Positions 56,913-64,000 of a stretch of 64,000 nucleotides of DNA are shown piece by piece; within the stretch, counting starts at the first letter, position 1, and each line of letters opens with the position of its first letter. The translations under genes and the position numbers were made by a program. This stretch comes from Plectosphaerella cucumerina (Eukaryota > Ascomycota > Sordariomycetes > Glomerellales > Plectosphaerellaceae), in assembly GCA_020746995.1 (NCBI GenBank), contig JAGPXD010000006.1:1426001-1490000 (forward strand), in the 5' to 3' direction. The notes under the pieces were generated by a model. That model saw nothing but the letters and a program-made list of their open reading frames with translations, was not told where the DNA came from and ran no database searches.

Positions 56913-59900
56913 TCAAGCAAGATCCTGCAGATGAGAGAAAACATCTCCAACCGTGAGTTGGTCCTCACTAGCCGCCGCGCATGAAGTCCAGACTTGCTGC
57001 AGCGCAACCTGCCAGCGCTTCGCATCCTTCTCCACCTCGGCCTCGGGCACACACCGCTTGTCGCTACAGACGAGAAGCTCAATGGTGTTATCGTCCACCA
57101 GGGTGGCCATCACTCCGTAAGGAGCCTCGTTGTGGGAATTGGTCTTCTTGAGCTCCAGACCAAGGTCGCGGCCCGTCATGTCGGGGCTGGGCATCACATT
57201 CAGGAGGGGGGCACCGTGAAGGAGCTCGCGGAACTCGTCCATCTGCACCAGCTTCCACCAGCCCATATGCTCGTGCTCAGAGACGGTGTTCATGAAGTTC
57301 TGCATCTCGCTGAGGATGTTGCGCACAGGTGCATCAGCGTCGCGACCGATGTGGACACGAGTCGCCAGGCTGGTGAGCGTCGGACCAACAAGAACCTCAA
57401 CGCCAGGGAGCGTGCCGGTGCGACCAGACAGGTGGTTGTCGAAGATGATGTCGGCGCAGTCGAGTCTGTGGGCAAGGAAAAGAGCCGCCGAAACCTGGAG
57501 AGTGATTGAACGGTTGGGAGCGCCGGCAGGAAGATCGCCATCGAGCTTGACAGTCGCCCGCTTAACCACGTTCTGGACCGTCTCTTCATCAAGCCGGGCG
57601 TGAGGAACGACGGGCTTGACGTCAGCACCCGCGAAGTGGTTGCGCCAGAAAGCCAAGGCCGCCTGCTTGTCACCGTCGCCCAGGTACTTCATGAAGTGTT
57701 TCATCTCGATGGCGGGCTTGGCTCCAGCAGCCTGGTCGTACTCCCGCTTGACCTCCTTGAAGATGAGGTCTAGTGAGAAACCATCATAGATGGCGTGGGA
57801 GATGGTCAGCACGACCCAGCGATGTTCTTGGCTGGCCGTTATACGGATCAATGGGGCGCCCAAGGTCATCTTGACCAGCCTGTTCCGCCGGAGGAAGTCT
57901 TCGCTCAGAGGGTCGCAGCTGTTCCAGATGTGGATTGGGTCATCGACCACGACCTGCAGAATCTGGCGAGTATCCTTCTCCTGAATGAAACGAGTTCGAA
58001 GGATGCTGTGGCGTTCATTAACAGCATGCCAAGCTTTGAAGAACCTGCGAATGTCAAGATCTCCTGTGATGTCGAAGATCATCTGGCGAGCAGAGTCATG
58101 CATGAAGCGGGCTACATACACCCAGACGCTGAGGGGACCGCCGAGGTAGGCGCCGTGGAAGAAGCGCTCCTGCATTTCAGTGATGGGAAAGACATCGAGG
58201 ACTCGGTTGGCGTCAACTCGGCACACCTTGGCTGCGTGGAGTCGGATGGCGTTGCGCTCTTCCTCCGTATCGGCAACCTGGGAGAAAGGGGGCACATCGG
58301 CCACATCGGTCTTCTGCTTGAGCTGCTTAGCTTGCTCCTTGAGAACTGGGTTGCGAATAATGTCGGCCACGGTGAGGGCGAAGCCATGGTTCCTGAGGCA
58401 AGAGACGAGAATCATGGCCCTGGCACTATCTCCTCCGAGGTAGAAGAAGTTGTCATCAATACCGAAGTTTTCCACGGAGAGAGATTCCTTCCAGGCCTTA
58501 TGAAGGACCTCCTCGTGATGAGTGGAGGGAGCAACCGTCTCGACGACCGTCTCGACTTGGCCCACAAAGTTGGCAAAGTCTCTGGCAGTGAGACCCTCAG
58601 CGAGGCTGCAAAGGTGCTTGCGCTCAACCTTGCCAGAAGCTGAGAGGGGAATCTTCTGGATCGGAATGTAAGCTGTCGGCAGCATGTAAGAAGGCAAGCT
58701 GTCCTTCAGCTGCTCCTTGGCAGTCTTGACAGCGTCATGGAACTTCTCAAGCTGATCTGAAGAAACGGCGAGAAGATCACTGTGATTCTCGTCCGCATCA
58801 CTTCCATTCATGGCAATGAAGGCAGCGAGAATCTTGGCGCCTCCGTTTGGTGTGACGGCAGCAACGGCGATCTGGGCCGAGTCGCCAATCGCAACCCTCA
58901 GGTGGTGCTCAACTTCACCAATCTCGACTCTCTGGCCACGAAGCTTGACCTGAGAGTCGTTGCGACCGACGATATGAATGTCGCCGTTGGGCGCAAAATA
59001 GCCCAGGTCTCCAGTTTTGTAGAAGCGGCGGCCGCTTGTGATCTTCGTGAGCTGAACCCATTCCGGGTCGGTGATGAAGGACTTGTCAGTCAAAGCATCG
59101 TTGCCAAGATAGCCTCGGGCGACGATGGGGCGTTCAATGAGAAGTTCGCCCTCGGTGCCGATGGGAACAAGCTGGTTGTGGTCCTCTGGGTTGACAATCC
59201 AGATGCTGGAACCAATTGGCCTTCCCAGGTTGTTGGGTGAGTCCTCCTTCTTAACGCTCTGCCGGACTGTGCAGTCGACACCAGCCTCTGCAGGGCCATA
59301 GGCCTGAATGAGGTTGACGTGATCGGCCCAGATGTTCATAGCCTCTCGGGACAGAGCCTCTCCGCCCAGAGTCATCCACTTGACTTCAGGAAGAACATCC
59401 TCGGGCCTGATCATTGTTGCCACGGTCGGCGTGAAAGGGAGGTGGTTGGCCCGCAGGCGCTTGATGGCTCCTGAAAGATCGTTCATACGCTCATCATCCG
59501 ACGGGATGCAGGTGCAGCCTCCATGAATGAGAGTCGTCAGGATGTCGCAGAGGCTGACGTCGAAAGTGTGGGCGGCGAATTGGAAGATTCGAGACTCTGC
59601 CTGAAGTGAAGACGACAAGGGCCGGGGTGTTGGTTTCTTGATCGGGGGTGCCAAATTTCTTGTTGAAGTAGGCAAAGTGCTCCTGGTCGAGCTCGTCAAA
59701 GAAGGTCTGGTCGATTCCCAAGAATTCAACCTCGTAGTCATTGATTATGCAGTTGAGGGCGCTCAGACGATGTCCAGCTGTCAAGCTGGATAGAACGACG
59801 TAAGAAAAGTCCGGACCCAGGAGTTCGAAGATTGTCTGCATCCGCTCCATCGGGTGCGCTGGGTCCATGGGAACACAGGCGCAACCAGACTTCAGGATGG

Positions 59901-60207
59901 CCAGCATGGAAACGACGTTCCACTTTGACTTCTCAAAGCAGAGCGGAACGAGAGTTCCGTTTCCGAGGTTGTAGGTCTCCTGCAGAAATCCAGCAAGAGC
60001 TGAAGAGAGCCAGTCAAGCTCGCTGTAGGTGAGAGAGCCATCCCAAGCGCAGACAGCCTCGCTGTCAGGCTGCTCCTCCACCTGCTTCTGGAATTGCTTG
60101 TGAATGAGAGCATCGATGACGGGAGGCACGTAGCTGGTGCCATTCCAGTTCCAGGCTGACATGATGTCAATGTCAGCCTGAGGCGCGCTTTCGCTAGTGG
60201 AAAACAT
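56913..60207 (-). pseudogene. Monomodular A-T-C NRPS-like gene with motif A3 deleted and frameshifted
   Basis: Minus-strand gene for a nonribosomal peptide synthetase-type protein. Frame 1 (60207-59599, 203 codons) carries the start of an adenylation domain: LTYSEL (A1), LKSGCACVPMDP (A2) and the beginning of A3, ALVVFTSG. At about 59,600 homology jumps to another frame (59600-56913, 895 aa) at AESRIFQFAAHTFDVSLCDI (A4). The expected STGKPKG core and roughly 25-30 residues are missing. The rest is well preserved: A5 AYGPAEAG, A7 YKTGDLG, A8 KLRGQRVEIGE, A10 SASGKVERK, thiolation LGGDSARAM, and a terminal condensation domain with SHAIYDG (HHxxxDG variant) and VGPTLTSLATRV. No intron can supply the lost part. 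As given, no intact adenylation domain is made; assembly error should be excluded. The product is unknown. Confidence 0.82.
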
Positions 60208-60712
60208 CTTGTAGATGGAGGGATTCTGTGGATAATTTGAGGATGGTTTGCTGTAAAATATGCTCTAGTTGCTTTTGAAGAAAAGAGAGACGTGAGAGCA
60301 GAAATGTCAGAGGTTATTTACATGAAGAAGACTACGAATCCTGTGCGTAAACGTGATTCACTGTCACGTTCTTTCTGTATCAGTGATGGAGGGAAGTGAA
60401 TGTGTCTGGTCCTTCCAGTGAAGTTGGGACGGTTTGTCCTTGCATTTCAGTAGTGCGCACTTCAATGCAGAGGATATCATAGGGAAAAAATCAGTAGGGT
60501 TTGACATTCGTGCTTCAATCGACACTGCCTTGTCCAGAATCTCACGATGTGGTTCTGTACGCCTTCATACACCCAACAGTTCGTGAACAGTACTTGGGAT
60601 ATTAACAAGGGGGTTCATATAACAAAAAGGTGTAGTAGCAAAAGAGCAATGCACGAATGTCTGGAGAGATTTGATAGGAGCAAAAGTCTACCGCTGCCAA
60701 AAAGTCAAAGGC
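60208..60712. other. NRPS-like upstream region
   Basis: 505 bases between the NRPS-like start and a tRNA on the same strand. It is A/T-rich compared with the genes, with no coding signal. Probably the NRPS-like promoter. Confidence 0.45.
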
Positions 60713-60811
60713 TGGTCACTACCAGGATCGAACTGGCGACTTTCGCATTTCAGAACACCGGAGAACCGGCACATATTAGTACGACACTCTAACCAACTGA
60801 GTTAAGCGACC
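60713..60811 (-). tRNA. tRNA-Ile (anticodon AAU) with a 25-nt intron
   Basis: The minus strand folds as a complete tRNA. Acceptor stem GGTCGCT pairs with AGTGACC, with discriminator A. The D stem is ACTC/GAGT with loop AGTTGGTTA. The anticodon stem TCGTA pairs with TGCGA only after removing a 25-nt intron (60773-60749) lying just 3' of position 37. The anticodon loop reads CTAATA-, giving AAU. The T stem GCCAG/CTGGT encloses TTCGATC. A box and B box (GTTCGATCC) match pol III consensus. It lies between the NRPS-like gene and the NB-ARC gene. Confidence 0.88.
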
Positions 60812-61215
60812 GAGGACGAAAGAATGACTTGAATATTGCATTACGAAGAAAATGTCTGGAACACGAGAGCGAGTATGTCGAGGCAGCTTCAAGCTCTTGT
60901 ACATGGAAAGACGTGGTAATGTCAGCACTTCAGTGCAGCATCTTCTCAGTATGGCGCCTGGTAGTGCCGTTTGATCCGAGGCGGCGCACGATAAGCCTGA
61001 TGCATGCAGGCGTCAAATGCCACTGGAGGTCACCTCACTAGAACGTGGCCAGGATCCATTGGCGGCAGCTACAGCTTACATGCATCCTCGGATCCACGAG
61101 TTCGAGATACCCCTCATCTCGCACCTGCGATCCCGAAACGCTTCTCTCTACGGCTGATTTGCTGCCGAAAACGAAGTCTGAAACCACATATACCGACCGC
61201 CGCCAGTTGACTACA
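60812..61215. promoter_or_regulatory. Upstream region of the PNP-NB-ARC gene
   Basis: 404 bases between the tRNA and the receptor start codon, with no separate gene. An in-frame ATG at 61045 would add 57 low-complexity residues but lacks family similarity, so the 61216 start is preferred. Confidence 0.5.
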
Positions 61216-64000
61216 ATGACAACGCCTCATCACACCTCAACCTGGGGTTCCCCTCCCCATGATCGCAATGGCTTTGAAGTGGGCATCATATGTGCCCTTG
61301 GTCTTGAGTTCGACGCCGTCCGCGCCGTCTGCGACGAGATCTGGTCTGACAAGGGCATCGAGTACGGAGTCAAGCATGGAGACCGGAACAGGTACATCAC
61401 TGGACGCATTGGGAAACATCCAGTTGTCTTGGTTCGCCTAACGGCCATGGGCAAGGAACCGGCGGCAAGGGCTTCGGCTTATCTTCAGATGAGCTATCCG
61501 AGACTTCGACTCGTGCTCTTGGTCGGCATCTGCGGAGGTGTGCCGATGAGCCAGGGCACGGAGATCAGTCTTGGCGACGTGGTTATCAGTCACAAGATCG
61601 TCGAGTATGACTTTGGCCGGCTCTATCCTGATGGGGTGGATGCGAAAGATGCGGACGGTCGCCACAAGGTCGACACGGACATCTCAGCATTTGTCGACAG
61701 CCTTCGCGACGGGGACTCGCGAAGAACTCTGGATAAAAAGTTCCTTGGGAGTCTCGAGGCTATCAATCAGAAGGACGATAGCCGCATCTACAAGTCGCCC
61801 GAGCCCTGGACGGATGTCCTTTTCCATTCCAAGTATCGACACAAGCACCAGCATCCACGTGCGGAAGATGCCCAATGCAGGGCGTGCAGTTCGCAGTGGG
61901 ACCCTGTCTGCGAGGAAGCCAAAAAGCAGTCATGCGGGGACGTTGGGTGCGATGACAAGTGGCTCGTGAGAGGGTCACTCACATCGACGACAACAAGTGC
62001 TTCTACCCGAGTCCCAGCTTTGCACTTTGGTGCCATGGGCTGTGGCAACTTGGTGATCAAATGCGCCGAGAACAGAGACAGAATCGCCAAGCGGAAGAAC
62101 GTCATTGCCTTCGAGATGGAGTCGGCCGGTGTCTTCCAAACTTTTGCTGGCGTGGTGGTCAAGGGGGTCTGTGACTACGCCGACTCGCACAAGAACAAGA
62201 ATTGGCAGTTTCATGCTGCTGCAACAGCCGCTGCAGCTACCGCTGCCATGTTGGAACAGTTCACACCCTCTGACAGATTCCAGGTGGCAGAATCGTCAAG
62301 CAGTGAGTTGCATCATCGAGATCCTGAAGCGGCGGCACTGACGCAGTAACTCACCAGGAACCATCAGCAGTGGGCACAGCCAAGAGGCGTCCAATCTTCA
62401 GAGGCGGTTCTCTGTTCGTCATAAGTCCTGGGGCAACTTTATTGGCAGAGAACATTGCTTGGCTGCCGTAAAAGAGGGCCTGATCGACAGAGGTAGAGAC
62501 GATCACAAGAACTGCTTCGTCATACATGGCATGGCCGGCTCTGGAAAGACCCAAGTTTGTCTGAAAGTTGCAAAGATACATCGAGAAAAGTGAATCAAAC
62601 TCCCCAATATCATTGCTTGAGAGCTGCGGCCTGACTACTTCAAGGTTTTGGGGAGTCTTCGAAGTCGATGCCAGCAGCCGGGCAGCAGCCGAAAAGGATT
62701 TTGCTTCCATCGCGAAACAAGTCGGACTAGCTGCCACATTCAACAACGGTATCGAATTCTTGACAAACTGTCAGAGCGACTGGCTGCTTCTGCTTGACAA
62801 CGCAGACAGCAGGAGAGTAGCCGTCAGCCAACTCATTCCCGAGAACACCAATGGTCGAATTCTCATCACGACAAGATCTCGTGAACTGGCCAATTTTGGC
62901 ACCGCTGGAAGCTACGAACTCAAACAGATGAGCCCTGAGGAGAGCATCACGCTGTTCTTGAAGGAGGCAGGCAAGGACGTGGACGATGCCACTCACAGGC
63001 TCCAAGCATCTGGCATTGTCAGAGAATTGGACTATCTCCCGATGGCTCTGACCCAAGCCGCTGTTCCCATTCGACTGAAAGAGCGGCGACTTGATGGCTT
63101 CGAGAAGAGCTTCAAGAAAGAAAAGCTGAAGCTCATGACCGAACGCCGCAACGACAACATCAACACGACATATGAGTATGATTCAGTCTACACCAGCATC
63201 GAATGGTCCATGAAGGCCATGACAAGCTGGCCGAAGCCAAACGCCCTGGATCGAGCTCTCGAAGTTCTTCAAATGTGTGCATTCTTGCACCACAAAGACG
63301 TCCCGGAAGAGCTGTTCAACATGGCGCCAACCAAAAGAGGGCAGGGGTTTGCCTTGGGCGCAGTCGACTGGCTTCATTCACTGACCAACTTCAGGCGCTC
63401 GTGGGGCCACTGGGAGGCCCAGAACGGGAACGGCCAGAAGGCGGGTATCGAGAAGATGGAGTTGAGAAAGGCACTGTCCTCTATCCACTCTTTGCCTGAG
63501 ATACCCATGTCCGATCAGGAAGACCCCGATGACAATGACAGTCTGAGAGCCCTAGGCCTCTTGGACACAAACGCCCTGGGTACCTACGGTGACAAGATTG
63601 GAGTATTCTCAATGACGCCAATGGTTCATGAGTGGAACAGAGCTCGTCTCGATGCTCGCAGTGGAAGATGGGCGAGATGGGCTGTGGGAGTTGCGTTGAC
63701 CCGATACATCAACCTGCGACCGCTATCTGACGATCGTCGACGACTTCTGCCGCATGTCGACTTCTTTCTTGCGACTGCAGAGCAAACTTCCAGTCATTCA
63801 GGTCTCTTGTCTCTGGACCAATCTCGGGTAGCGTCCGCCTTCTCGCTTGTTTATCAAGACAATGGCATCTACTCATCTGCCCTGACCGTTTCAGAAGAGT
63901 CAATGGAAGGGCTGAAGGCAGCCCGTGGAGACGCCGACCCTGAGACACTGCGGGGTATGAACAGCACCGCCATTGTCCTTCAGAACTACAGGGAGCACTC
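61216..64000 (+). CDS. PNP-NB-ARC receptor (fungal NLR), 3' end beyond window
   Basis: STAND-type immune/allorecognition receptor. Exons are 61216-62302, 62358-62589 and 62645 to beyond 64000; both introns are 55 nt with GTGAGT/GTGAAT donors and CTCAC/CTGAC branch sites. Residues 17-345 are a PNP_UDP nucleoside-phosphorylase effector domain (FEVGIICALGLEFDAV, LLVGICGGVP, ISLGDVVIS, NVIAFEMESAGVFQTF). It has a Cys-rich insert with CRAC, a common position for a Cys pair in this group. The NB-ARC follows: P-loop GMAGSGKT (420-427), FWGVFEVDASS, kinase-2 WLLLLDNAD (486-494), GRILITTRS (510-518) and LDYLPMALTQAA. The last residues (GIYSSALTVSEESMEGLKAARGD) look like the first C-terminal TPR-type repeat. 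At least 891 residues lie in the window and no break is seen. Confidence 0.93.

Noticed and set aside
61045..61215. Upstream in-frame ATG for the PNP-NB-ARC gene
   Set aside because: Adds 57 low-complexity residues before the family start MTTPHH; no similarity to PNP-NLR N-termini.

Overview
The window comes from a filamentous ascomycete, probably a Sordariomycete. The evidence is short introns (mostly 50-80 nt) with GTRNGT donors and CTRAY branch sites, G+C-rich coding and intergenic DNA, and fungal-specific genes: the developmental zinc-finger factor CON7, the NADPH-oxidase regulator NoxR, a Zn2Cys6 regulator, a DUF3292 protein, an NRPS-like gene and a PNP/NB-ARC immune-type receptor. Genus is not decidable here. 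There is no CRISPR array, no recognisable transposon and no clearly RIP-degraded AT-rich block.

Layout. Positions 1-5,000 hold the 3' part of a THI20-type thiamine gene and a complete DBP2 DEAD-box helicase gene with a 483-nt intron inside helicase motif V. Positions 4,928-22,089 are a 17-kb stretch without a supportable protein gene, rich in microsatellites and ending in a pyrimidine-rich zone that probably holds the promoter and leader of CON7 (22,090-23,831). After another 4 kb come housekeeping genes: AAR2 (U5 snRNP assembly), mitochondrial ribosomal protein uL13m on the opposite strand, and CCS1 (copper chaperone), which shares a 0.55-kb divergent promoter with uL13m. A second gene-free block (32.6-37.7 kb) precedes NoxR. 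Then follow an F-box-like/LRR-type protein (-), a Zn2Cys6 activator (+), a small conserved helical protein (-), a FAR1/WRKY-GCM1-type DNA-binding protein (+), a membrane-anchored aspartic-protease-like protein (+) and a DUF3292 membrane protein (-). The last 7 kb look accessory: a monomodular A-T-C NRPS-like gene that has lost adenylation motif A3 with a frameshift, an intron-containing tRNA-Ile(AAU), and the 5' part of a PNP-NB-ARC receptor cut by the window edge.

Most notable observation: three genes (AAR2, the F-box-like gene, the FAR1-type gene) end at an in-frame TAG followed each time by GAC, with the same frame staying open beyond it. In each case the TAG sits in the loop of a small predicted hairpin. 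The FAR1-type case has 79 further codons with clear coding character. This is the pattern expected for stop codons recoded UAG to UGG by the A-to-I mRNA editing known from sexual development of Sordariomycetes; nonsense mutation and chance open frames are the alternatives. Other points of interest are the DBP2 motif-V intron (position apparently shared with yeast), a GC-AG intron in the protease-like gene, a run of 32 C residues, and large gene-free domains placed upstream of the two developmental regulators.
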